This document shows, piece by piece, positions 1 to 6,271 of a DNA stretch of 8,299 nt (positions within the stretch are counted from its first letter, which is position 1; the number at the start of each line of letters is the position of its first letter). The stretch comes from Myxococcota bacterium (GTDB lineage: Bacteria > Myxococcota > Polyangia > GCA-2747355 > JAKLHH01), in NCBI GenBank assembly GCA_022710245.1, contig JAKLHH010000280.1, positions 1-8,299 on the forward strand, written 5' to 3'. The position numbers were made by a program, and so were the translations under genes. A model generated the notes under the pieces. It made no database searches. It was not told where the DNA came from and saw only the letters and a list, made by a program, of their open reading frames with translations.

Positions 1-1765
1 CCTCGCGCGCGGGCTCGTCGTCGGGCCCGGCCTCGGGGCTGAGCGTGGTCTCCACGTGCGCGATCGCGGCGTCCTCCTTCTCCTCGTCGGGGCCGTGGAC
101 GCGAGCTCCGCGGGCCGTGTGCTCCTCGAGCGGGACCTGCGGGCCGCCCTGCTCACCTCCTGCGGATGCCCGGCCATCGAGGGCGACCTCGTCCGTGTGC
201 TCGCCGAGCTGGCGTGGGTCGGTCGCCGGGTGGTCCGCGGAGCTCGGGAGCTCCGCTGGATCGGGGAGATCGACCAGGTCCGGCTCCTGTCCCTCGGGGG
301 CGGTGGGCACCTCCGCGTCACCGAGGGTCTCCGCTGCGCTCGCCCTGCCCTCGTCGAGCGCGCCGGGCAGCGGTCTGCGCTGCGCTCGCTCGCCGGCGAG
401 CCGCTCGATCAGGGGTCCGACGTCGGGCTCGGAGAGCGGCGCCAGGTGCACCACGGTCTCGGCGGCGCCCACGGAGTCCCCGGCCACCGTCGGCGACTCC
501 AGCGGCTCCTCCAGCGGAGCGATCTTCGCTGCGGTGAGCTCGTGGGGGCCGCGCGGGAGCCAGGCCAAGGCCGAGGCCGGGAGCGCGGCCGCCGCGATCG
601 CCTGCTCGGCGGCGTCCACCTCCTCGCTGTCTCCGTCGTCCTCGGCGTCCGCGAGCTCCTCCTCATCGTCGTCCGTGCCGACGCCGCTGACCTCCTGGGA
701 CGGGCGCTCGTTGCGGGTCAGCTCTCCGGTAGCCGAGCGCGGCAGGTCGCGCGTCTCACCGGGTGCGTCGCCGGGCTCCGCGTCGATCTCCTCGGCCTTG
801 AGCGCGTGGATGCGCTCGCGCATGCGCCGCTCGGCCTCGATCTCGCCGGCGAACTCGCTCCGCATCCAGGCCGCGAGGTGCTGGCTGTCGAAGATGATGC
901 CGGTCCGCGCCAGGTAGCGCTCCAGGTCGGCGCGCAGCTCGGTGGCCCAGCCGTAGCGATCATCGCGGCTACGAGCGAGCGCCTTGAGGACGATGCGGTC
1001 CACCTCGAGCGGGATCTCCGGATTGACCGTCGAGGGGGGCGCCACCTCCGCGCGGCGCACCAGGGTCAACGTGGCGAGCTGGCTCTCCCCGTGGAAGAGT
1101 CGGCGATTGGTCAGCAGCTCGTAGATGACGATGCCGAGGCTGAAGACATCGCTGCGCCGGTCCACCTGCTGGCCCTGCACCTGCTCCGGGGACATGTAGG
1201 CGAACTTGCCCTTGAGCTTGCCGGCGCGCGTGCGCGTCGCGCGGCTCGCGGCCTTGGCGATGCCGAAGTCGATCAGCTTCACCGCCCCGTCGAAGGAGAC
1301 GATCACGTTCGGCGGGCTGACGTCGCGATGGACGATCTCCATGCTGACGCCCTCGCCGCTCTTCTGCCGGTGGGCGTAGTCGAGCGCCTGGCAGAGGCGG
1401 GTGCCGACGTGCAGGGCCATCGGCAGGTCCATCACGCGCCCGGTGTCGGCGAGGTGGGTCTGGATCGCGCGCAGGTCGCGGCCAGGGATGTACTCCATGG
1501 CGATGTAGTACTGGCCGTTCACCTGGCCGAACTCGAAGACCTGGCCGATGTTCGCGTGCGCGAGGTTGGCCGAGATCTTCGCCTCGTCGATGAACATCGT
1601 GGTGAAGTCGGCGTCCTCGCTCACCGAGGGGAGGATGCGCTTGATGGCGACGACCTTCTCGAAGCCCTGCAGGCCGGAGGACTTGGCGAGGAACACCTCG
1701 GCCATCCCGCCGGTGCTCAGGCGATCGAGCAGCACGAACCTCCCGAACCGCTGCGGCTTCAGCAC
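1..1765 (-). CDS. Ser/Thr protein kinase, C-terminus cut off by window edge
   Basis: Cytoplasmic Hanks-type Ser/Thr kinase, expected to transfer phosphate from ATP to protein Ser/Thr. Reading leftwards from a GTG at 1765, 588 codons are open to the edge. The kinase domain covers about residues 7-275: a reduced glycine loop STGGMAEVF (17-25), VAIK with Lys42, helix-C Glu61, the catalytic loop HRDVSPPN (146-153, Asp148, Asn153), DFG (166-168), SPEQ (192-195) and Asp206. Ser150 replaces the Lys usual in HRDLKxxN; to my knowledge this variant is common in myxobacterial kinases. Thr177 and Thr179 in the activation loop are possible phosphosites. Residues from about 330 to 588 are acidic, Ala/Glu/Asp/Pro-rich and probably disordered; no membrane span is visible before the edge. 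GTG 1765 is chosen because an in-frame TAG lies only four codons upstream (1777-1775) and no ATG falls between. No clear Shine-Dalgarno precedes it. The substrate is unknown. Confidence 0.93.
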   Translation of the reverse strand, partial: MLKPQRFGRFVLLDRLSTGGMAEVFLAKSSGLQGFEKVVAIKRILPSVSEDADFTTMFIDEAKISANLAHANIGQVFEFGQVNGQYYIAMEYIPGRDLRAIQTHLADTGRVMDLPMALHVGTRLCQALDYAHRQKSGEGVSMEIVHRDVSPPNVIVSFDGAVKLIDFGIAKAASRATRTRAGKLKGKFAYMSPEQVQGQQVDRRSDVFSLGIVIYELLTNRRLFHGESQLATLTLVRRAEVAPPSTVNPEIPLEVDRIVLKALARSRDDRYGWATELRADLERYLARTGIIFDSQHLAAWMRSEFAGEIEAERRMRERIHALKAEEIDAEPGDAPGETRDLPRSATGELTRNERPSQEVSGVGTDDDEEELADAEDDGDSEEVDAAEQAIAAAALPASALAWLPRGPHELTAAKIAPLEEPLESPTVAGDSVGAAETVVHLAPLSEPDVGPLIERLAGERAQRRPLPGALDEGRASAAETLGDAEVPTAPEGQEPDLVDLPDPAELPSSADHPATDPRQLGEHTDEVALDGRASAGGEQGGPQVPLEEHTARGARVHGPDEEKEDAAIAHVETTLSPEAGPDDEPARE

Positions 1766-1801
1766 CCGCGTATGCTAGCTGGTCGCGGCGTCCCGTCGCA
1801 A
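1766..1801 (-). promoter_or_regulatory. Possible promoter giving a leaderless kinase mRNA
   Basis: On the minus strand, TTGCGA (1801-1796) and TAGCAT (1777-1772) are separated by 18 bp. Each matches a sigma-70 consensus hexamer at 4 of 6 positions. Transcription would begin about at the GTG start (1765), which fits the lack of a Shine-Dalgarno sequence there. The assignment rests on short, weak matches in GC-rich DNA. The alternative is co-transcription with the oxidoreductase 101 bp upstream. Confidence 0.3.
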
Positions 1802-1866
1802 TACTGCGTTCTCGCGGTCGGCGAGCGTGGGCCTCTGGTCAGCCCCGGCGAGGGAGCCGAGGCGGG

Positions 1867-2673
1867 CTACTCCGAGCGCGGCCTCCGCGGCCGCTGCGCG
1901 GCCATCAGCGCGCCGCTCAGGCGGTCGTAGAGCGAGGCGGGCAGGGCAGAGAGGACCTGCATCACCGCCGCCATCGGCCACGGGAAGCGGAGCTGCGGCT
2001 CGCCGGCGGCGACCCCCTCGAGGATCAGCCGCGCCGCCGCGTCCACGTCGACCATGAAGGGCATGGGGAAGTGGTTCCGGTCGGTCATCGGCGTCCTCAC
2101 GAACCCGGGCTCGACCACGGTGATCTGCACGCCGCTCCGGCGGGCGTCGGCGCGCAGCGACTCGAGCAGCGTGGAGAGGGCGGCCTTCGAGGCGGCGTAG
2201 GCGCCGCTGCCGGGGAGGCCGCGTCCCGCGGCGAGGCTGGAGGTGCCGGCGATGATCCCGCGCCGACGCTCGAGCATCGGAGGCAGCAGCACGCCGAGCC
2301 AGTTCACCACCCCGAAGACGTTCACCTCGAAGAGGCGGCGGACGCGCGCGGCGTCGAAGCGCGCCGCCGAGGTCGCGTCGCCGATGCCGGCGTTGAGGAA
2401 CGCCACCTCGACGGGGCCCTGCTCGCGCACGAGCCGCGCGTGCAGCTCGTCCACGACAGCGGGGTCGGCGACGTCGCCGACCAGCGGCAGGGCGTGCCCG
2501 CCGGCGGCGTCCACGCGGGCGGCGAGCTGCTGCAGCGGCTCCTGCCGGCGGGCGACCAGCGCCAGGCGCCCGCCGCGGGGGGCGAGCGCCAGCGCGAGCG
2601 CGGCGCCGATCCCGCTCGAGGCTCCGGTGATGAGGATGCTGCTCGCTGGTCCGTAGACGTCCTCGGGTCGCAT
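1867..2673 (-). CDS. SDR-family NAD(P)-dependent oxidoreductase
   Basis: A 268-residue short-chain dehydrogenase/reductase of classical length, predicted to use NAD(P)H to oxidise or reduce an unidentified alcohol or carbonyl substrate. The Rossmann motif TGASSGIG is at 16-23, with Arg42-Arg43 after the second strand suggesting NADP preference. NAG is at 94-96 and the structural Asn118 is present. The catalytic set is Ser146, Tyr159 and Lys163 (YAASK), and the PGFVRTPMT stretch near 200 is typical of the family. The C-terminus (about 230-268) is partly hydrophobic with an Arg-rich end, so loose membrane association is possible. The ATG at 2673 is preceded by AGGGAGAGGG, a good ribosome binding site. 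It is divergent from the plus-strand operon and lies 101 bp upstream of the kinase on the same strand; no functional link to either is evident. Confidence 0.93.
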   Translation of the reverse strand: MRPEDVYGPASSILITGASSGIGAALALALAPRGGRLALVARRQEPLQQLAARVDAAGGHALPLVGDVADPAVVDELHARLVREQGPVEVAFLNAGIGDATSAARFDAARVRRLFEVNVFGVVNWLGVLLPPMLERRRGIIAGTSSLAAGRGLPGSGAYAASKAALSTLLESLRADARRSGVQITVVEPGFVRTPMTDRNHFPMPFMVDVDAAARLILEGVAAGEPQLRFPWPMAAVMQVLSALPASLYDRLSGALMAAQRPRRPRSE

Positions 2674-2815
2674 GTCCCTCTCCCTGGCCTAAACTGGCGC
2701 ACTGACTCCAGATCATGCGCTGCCTCGCGACGAACGCCAGGAGCGCCGTTCCGGGCGCCGGAGGGAGTGTGTTACCATACTCACCCGTCCAGCAGATAGC
2801 GCGCAGGGTGTCCTG
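2674..2815. promoter_or_regulatory. Divergent intergenic region between oxidoreductase and operon
   Basis: This 142-bp gap must hold the promoters for both divergent units unless they are read from farther away. On the plus strand the only AT-richer patch is around TACCAT (2773-2778), about 38 bp before the first operon gene and a candidate -10. Its -35 (TTCCGG, 2749-2754) is poor. On the minus strand CATGAT (2718-2713) is a candidate -10 with CTGGCG 17 bp upstream. Neither promoter is strong by eye, and no clear operator palindrome was found. Confidence 0.35.
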
Positions 2816-3739
2816 ATGGCGAGCCACGTCCCGTTCGCGTGTGCGACAGCTCTCACGCTGCTCCTCGCGGTCGCGCCCGCACGCGCCGAGTTCGTCCCGG
2901 TCACACCCGAGGATGTACCCCGCCTGGCCGCCCGCCACGCGAAGCTCTACGTCGCGCGCCCGACCAGCAATCGCGGGCCCGGCGCCTCGACCAGGCTCTA
3001 CCCCGGGGACGTCCTCACCGCGCCAGCGCCCTATGTCATGCGTGGCAGCGACCGTCCCAGCCCCACCTGGATCGAGGTGACCGGGCCGGACGGCACGCGC
3101 CAGGCGCTCACCATCGAGGAGCTCTCGCAGAAGCCGCTCGACTACTCCTACCGCGGCAAGCAGAGCTTCGACGCCTTCTGGACCGGCCTCGTCGTCGACG
3201 CTCCGCGCCTGATGGACCTCTACCAGAAGACGGCGAGCCGCCATCGCTTCAACGTGCAGTCGTATGCCCCGAAGACCAACAAGCCGGTCGACGACTGGCA
3301 TCGCCTGCAGGCGCTGAAGGCCCAGCTCGGCTGGGTGCGCATGCGGCTCTTCGACCTCGCCTACGGTCACCACGACGAGCGGCGCGTGCTCGAGCAGGAG
3401 AAGGACTGGCTCCCGCCGCGCGGCGAGGACTTCATCACCCAGTACGCGGGCAAGCTCGAGCCGGAGAAGAAGAAGCGGATGCAGGGGGCCTACCTGACGA
3501 TGAACACGCTCGACGGCGTGTCGTCGGTCTGCTTCCAGATCGGGGAGCTCCTGGCCGAGATCGAGAAGCCGCGCGACGAGGCCCGGTACAAGGACCTCCA
3601 GCCCGCGCACCGCGCCCGGCTGCAGGCCGAGGACGTCGCCAAGAGCCACACCAAGATCAGCGAGCTGAAGGCGAAGCTCGTCCTCACGCTGACCAACGCT
3701 CGCGCGAGGCTGCTCGCGATCGGCATCAAGGCGCGCTGA
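2816..3739 (+). CDS. Secreted helical protein of unknown function (operon gene A)
   Basis: A 307-residue protein I do not recognise. Residues 1-24 form a Sec signal peptide: a hydrophobic core followed by ARA and a predicted cut before Glu25, so the product is periplasmic or exported. Residues about 40-105 (LYVARPTSN to ALTIEEL) look like a compact beta domain, perhaps SH3-like; this is inference. From about residue 115 the protein is helical and rich in Lys, Arg and Glu, with a single mature Cys near 240 and a basic end. The ATG at 2816 is chosen because it gives the signal peptide; AGGGTG lies five bases upstream as a modest ribosome binding site. A long frame in another phase (2839-3762) overlaps it but lacks any domain-like sequence. 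It is the first gene of a four-gene set, 22 bp before gene B, and the context suggests a role in assembling or anchoring the pilin-like product. Confidence 0.85.
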   Translation: MASHVPFACATALTLLLAVAPARAEFVPVTPEDVPRLAARHAKLYVARPTSNRGPGASTRLYPGDVLTAPAPYVMRGSDRPSPTWIEVTGPDGTRQALTIEELSQKPLDYSYRGKQSFDAFWTGLVVDAPRLMDLYQKTASRHRFNVQSYAPKTNKPVDDWHRLQALKAQLGWVRMRLFDLAYGHHDERRVLEQEKDWLPPRGEDFITQYAGKLEPEKKKRMQGAYLTMNTLDGVSSVCFQIGELLAEIEKPRDEARYKDLQPAHRARLQAEDVAKSHTKISELKAKLVLTLTNARARLLAIGIKAR

Positions 3740-3770
3740 GCGCTGCCGATGAAAGGATCTGATGAGCGCT
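3737..3770 (+). promoter_or_regulatory. Gene A/B junction with repeated TGAGCGCT and RBS
   Basis: TGAGCGCT occurs at 3737-3744 (holding the gene A stop) and again at 3763-3770 (overlapping the gene B start codon). The AGCGCT core is self-complementary, so the two copies could pair across a 20-nt loop that holds the gene B ribosome binding site AAAGGA (3752-3757). That could limit gene B translation until ribosomes finishing gene A open the stem. The repeat is seen directly; the function is inferred. Confidence 0.35.
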
Positions 3771-5078
3771 AGCCCCGAGAAGCCAGGCCGCAGCTCCGAG
3801 GACGAGATCCCGGACCTCGACCAGCTCTTCGACAAGCTCGCCAGCGGCGCGCCCGGGACCGCGCCCGAGGTCGCCGTGGTGAAGGCGCCGGCCGCGCTCG
3901 CGAGCGCGAAGGGCGCTGCCGCCAGCGCGGCGGCGGAGGTGGCGACCGCGCACCCCCCCCCCGCAGCCGGGGACGCGGCGACCACCCAGAACCCTCCCGC
4001 CTCGCCCGCGAGGACTCTCGCGGCTGGGGCCGGTGCGGTGATGTCCGCGGCCGCGGAGCCCGGCGAGGAGGGCGCGACCAGCGAGTTCCAGCCTGTCGCG
4101 CCGCTGAAGCCGGCGCCTGTCCTGACGCCCACCGCCGAGCAGGCGATCGTCGACGCCACCAGCACCGGCCTCTACAACCCCTCCGTGGGGAAGCTCCTCG
4201 ACCGCATGGACGCCCCCGAGGTCGCGGTCGCGGTGAACTCGCGCCTGGGGCCGCTCAACCTGCTGCTGAAGCACCTGAAGGACCTCCGCGCCGACCTCCG
4301 CGAGCACAAGGACCCCGAGGACCTGCAGCGGCCTCGGCTGGTCGAGCTCTCGACCAGAGCGCTGGACGAGGCGCAGGCGCTCTCCGCGGAGACGAAGGAC
4401 GAAGAGGACCTCGCCGCCCTCCGCCAAGAGCTCCTCGACGCTGCGCAGCTCCTGGGCCGCCTGGTGGACGGCCTGGCGTCCGCGGCGCCGCGCCTCCCTC
4501 CACCGGAGAAGACGCCGCCGCCCGCGAAGCTGTCCGACAAGGCAAGGCCGCAGGAGTCGACGAGGCCGCTCACCCCGATGCAGGCCGCGATGGCCGAGCC
4601 GCCCCGGCGGGGCCGGATCGTCTTCCTGATCATCCTCGCCGTCGGGCTCGTCGGCTACCGCGCGACGACCTTCTTCTCCGGGCGGGGCGCGAGCCCCCTG
4701 AAGGAGCTCCGCGACGGGAAGGGCGCGGCGACCCTGAACCCCGAGGCTGCCGCCACGGAGGAGCAGCTCGCCGGCGGCGTCCCGGGCGTCCTCGAGGCGC
4801 GCCTGGTCGAGGAGGACGACGGGACGCTGCACGCGACCGCGCTCGTCCTCCACCCGACGGGTCAGCGCACCACGCTGAGCTTCAAGTGGTTCGAGGACGG
4901 GGCGCTCCGGGAGGTGGAGAGCCGGGGGCTCCTCCGCCCGGGCGCGGTGAAGCGAGGCGCCACCTACCACGTCGAGATCGTCGCCTCCGACGGCACCCAC
5001 GAGAGCAGCCCCGTCGCCACCCCGAAGGTGGTGGCCGGCGAGAAGTCGCAGTCGCAGGCGAAGGGAGTTCCCCAGTGA
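3762..5078 (+). CDS. Single-span membrane protein with disordered N-terminus (operon gene B)
   Basis: A 438-residue protein I do not recognise. Residues 1-130 are Ala/Pro/Glu-rich and probably disordered, apart from a short acidic segment EIPDLDQLFDKLASG (15-29) that may be an interaction motif. Residues about 140-250 are charged and helical, with heptad-like Leu spacing. A Pro-rich linker leads to one membrane span at about 286-305, preceded by PRRGR, so the N-terminus should be cytoplasmic. Residues 306-438 would be periplasmic and look like a beta-sandwich (alternating ALVLHPTGQRTTLSFKW and YHVEIVASDG). The ATG at 3762 has AAAGGA four bases upstream. A run of ten C at 3953-3962 encodes Pro65-Pro67. 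The stop overlaps the pilin GTG by four bases, implying translational coupling. The topology would suit an inner-membrane connector for a pilus or secretion machine, but no family match supports that. Confidence 0.87.
   Translation: MSASPEKPGRSSEDEIPDLDQLFDKLASGAPGTAPEVAVVKAPAALASAKGAAASAAAEVATAHPPPAAGDAATTQNPPASPARTLAAGAGAVMSAAAEPGEEGATSEFQPVAPLKPAPVLTPTAEQAIVDATSTGLYNPSVGKLLDRMDAPEVAVAVNSRLGPLNLLLKHLKDLRADLREHKDPEDLQRPRLVELSTRALDEAQALSAETKDEEDLAALRQELLDAAQLLGRLVDGLASAAPRLPPPEKTPPPAKLSDKARPQESTRPLTPMQAAMAEPPRRGRIVFLIILAVGLVGYRATTFFSGRGASPLKELRDGKGAATLNPEAAATEEQLAGGVPGVLEARLVEEDDGTLHATALVLHPTGQRTTLSFKWFEDGALREVESRGLLRPGAVKRGATYHVEIVASDGTHESSPVATPKVVAGEKSQSQAKGVPQ
3953..3962 (+). repeat. C10 homopolymer inside gene B
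   Basis: Ten consecutive C bases lie within codons 65-67 of gene B. Such tracts can slip during replication. Reading by hand, loss of one C leads to a TGA at 4039-4041 and a product of about 92 residues. Gain of one C moves reading into the frame later used by the pilin gene, in which I see no stop before the pilin start. Phase variation is a hypothesis; homopolymers are also prone to sequencing error. Confidence 0.9.
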
Positions 5079-6271
5079 AGCGCAGTTCGATGAGGCACGC
5101 TCGCGGTCAGCGCGGGTTCACGCTGATCGAGATGCTGTCGGTGGTGGTGATCATCGGCGTCCTCGCCTCGATCGCCATCCCGAGCTACACGAGCTACATC
5201 CGCAAGAGCAAGACGGTCGAGGCGGTCCAGGCCCTCGCGAAGGTCGGCGAGGGGGCGAAGATGTACTTCTACCGGACCACGATGCAGGTGACCGCGGCGC
5301 TCGACCCGGACCAGGCGGACACGCCGCCCGGCTACCCGACGGCAGGAGCGGCGGGGGGCAAGAAGGGGGGCAGCTCGGGGAGCTCGGGGAGCTCGGGGAG
5401 CTCGGGGAGCAGCGGTTCGAGCGGCTCGAGCACGAGCTCGGGGAGCTCGGGGAGCAGCGGCTCGAGCACGAGCTCGGGGAGCAGCGGTTCGAGCGGCTCG
5501 AGCACGAGCTCGGGGAGCTCGGGGAGCAGCGGTTCGAGCGGCTCGAGCACGAGCTCGGGGAGCTCGGGGAGCAGCGGTTCGAGCACGAGCTCGGGGAGCT
5601 CGGGGAGCAGCGGTTCGAGCGGCTCGAGCACGAGCTCGGGGAGCAGCGGGTCGAGCGGTTCGAGCACGAGCTCGGGGAGCTCGGGGAGCAGCGGTTCGAG
5701 CACGAGCTCGGGGAGCTCGGGGAGCAGCGGGTCGAGCACGAGCTCGGGGAGCTCGGGGAGCAGCGGGTCGAGCACGAGCTCGGGGAGCTCGGGGAGCAGC
5801 GGGTCGAGCAGCAACAGCAACAGCTCGAGCAGCGGTTCGAGCACGAGCGGCGGTTCGAGCACGAGCAGCTCGAGCGGCGGCAGCAGCGGTGGAGGCACGC
5901 CCGTGATCTCGGTGCACGTGCTGCCGATGAGCAGCCCGGGCTGGGTGCCGGCGGAGCTGCACAGCGCCGTCTGCGCGGCCAACGGCGGCGTCTACACCCA
6001 GGAGAGCCACCTCGCCCAGTTCGACGCCGAGCCCTGGAGAGCCTTCTACTTCAAGCCCTCGGCACCCTTCCGTTACCGCTACACCTGGCTCCTGGCCCAG
6101 CAGGCCGACGCGACGAACGGCGCCCTCGGCTACGCGCAGGCCCTCGGTGACCTCAACTGCAACGGGGTCTACTCCACCTGGCGCATCACCGTGCGAGAGG
6201 ATCGCGTCGGCGGGGACTCCATCATGCGCACCATCGGACCCTTCATCTTCCAGGGGCCGGAGACCGAGTGA
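5075..6271 (+). CDS. Type IV pilin-like protein with long Ser/Gly/Thr repeat insert (operon gene C)
   Basis: A 398-residue prepilin. A basic 14-residue leader ends in Gly14, then FTLIEMLSVVVIIGVLASIA, the class III signal cleaved and N-methylated by prepilin peptidase, with Glu5 of the mature form at residue 19. The N-terminal helix continues to about residue 70. Residues 100-274 consist almost only of Ser, Gly and Thr, arranged as SSG triplets punctuated by SST. The C-terminal domain (275-398) has two Cys (300 and 362, possible disulfide) and GDLNCNGVYSTW (358-369), resembling the GDLDGDG-type loop of deltaproteobacterial pilins, here with Asn/Cys in place of Asp/Gly. Typical pilins are about 150-220 residues; nearly all the excess is the repeat. 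GTG 5075 is preferred over ATG 5090: AAGGGAG lies seven bases upstream, and it overlaps the gene B stop as GTGA. A major pilin, minor pilin or type II pseudopilin cannot be told apart here. Confidence 0.93.
   Translation: MKRSSMRHARGQRGFTLIEMLSVVVIIGVLASIAIPSYTSYIRKSKTVEAVQALAKVGEGAKMYFYRTTMQVTAALDPDQADTPPGYPTAGAAGGKKGGSSGSSGSSGSSGSSGSSGSSTSSGSSGSSGSSTSSGSSGSSGSSTSSGSSGSSGSSGSSTSSGSSGSSGSSTSSGSSGSSGSSGSSTSSGSSGSSGSSTSSGSSGSSGSSTSSGSSGSSGSSTSSGSSGSSGSSTSSGSSGSSGSSSNSNSSSSGSSTSGGSSTSSSSGGSSGGGTPVISVHVLPMSSPGWVPAELHSAVCAANGGVYTQESHLAQFDAEPWRAFYFKPSAPFRYRYTWLLAQQADATNGALGYAQALGDLNCNGVYSTWRITVREDRVGGDSIMRTIGPFIFQGPETE
5372..5896 (+). repeat. In-frame Ser/Gly/Thr minisatellite in the pilin gene
   Basis: Exactly 525 bp (175 codons) built from 9-bp modules: a = agc tcg ggg, b = agc agc ggt/ggg/ggc, c = tcg agc ggc/ggt, d = tcg agc acg. 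They combine into units ending in d: first a longer aaaabcd, then aabd, abcd, aabcd, aabd, aabcd, abcd, aabd, aabd, aabd, and a final degenerate unit with two Asn codons that fades into Ser/Gly. Most units are 36 or 45 bp, so gain or loss keeps the frame. The ninth and tenth units are identical, suggesting recent duplication. Module a creates repeated GAGCTC palindromes. The repeat is also open on the opposite strand, where it yields meaningless Leu/Pro/Glu or Ala/Arg frames. Confidence 0.97.

Noticed and set aside
56..1930. Plus-strand open frame of 624 codons
   Set aside because: It is antisense to the kinase, whose motifs are unmistakable. Its translation is Arg/Ala/Leu-rich with no domain, as expected opposite a GC-rich gene.
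2839..3762. Plus-strand frame of the same length as gene A, in another phase
   Set aside because: It has no signal peptide or domain and is very Arg-rich. Gene A in its own frame has a clear signal peptide and balanced composition.
1775..4165. Minus-strand open frame of 796 codons
   Set aside because: It crosses the oxidoreductase in another frame and runs antisense to genes A and B, with no recognisable domain; a GC-driven shadow.
3726..5000. Minus-strand open frame of 424 codons
   Set aside because: It is antisense to gene B, with Arg/Gly-rich low-complexity translation and no ribosome binding site or family.
5332..5982. Minus-strand frames giving Leu/Pro/Glu or Ala/Arg repeats
   Set aside because: These are the reverse of the Ser/Gly minisatellite; regular GC-rich repeats lack stops in any frame.
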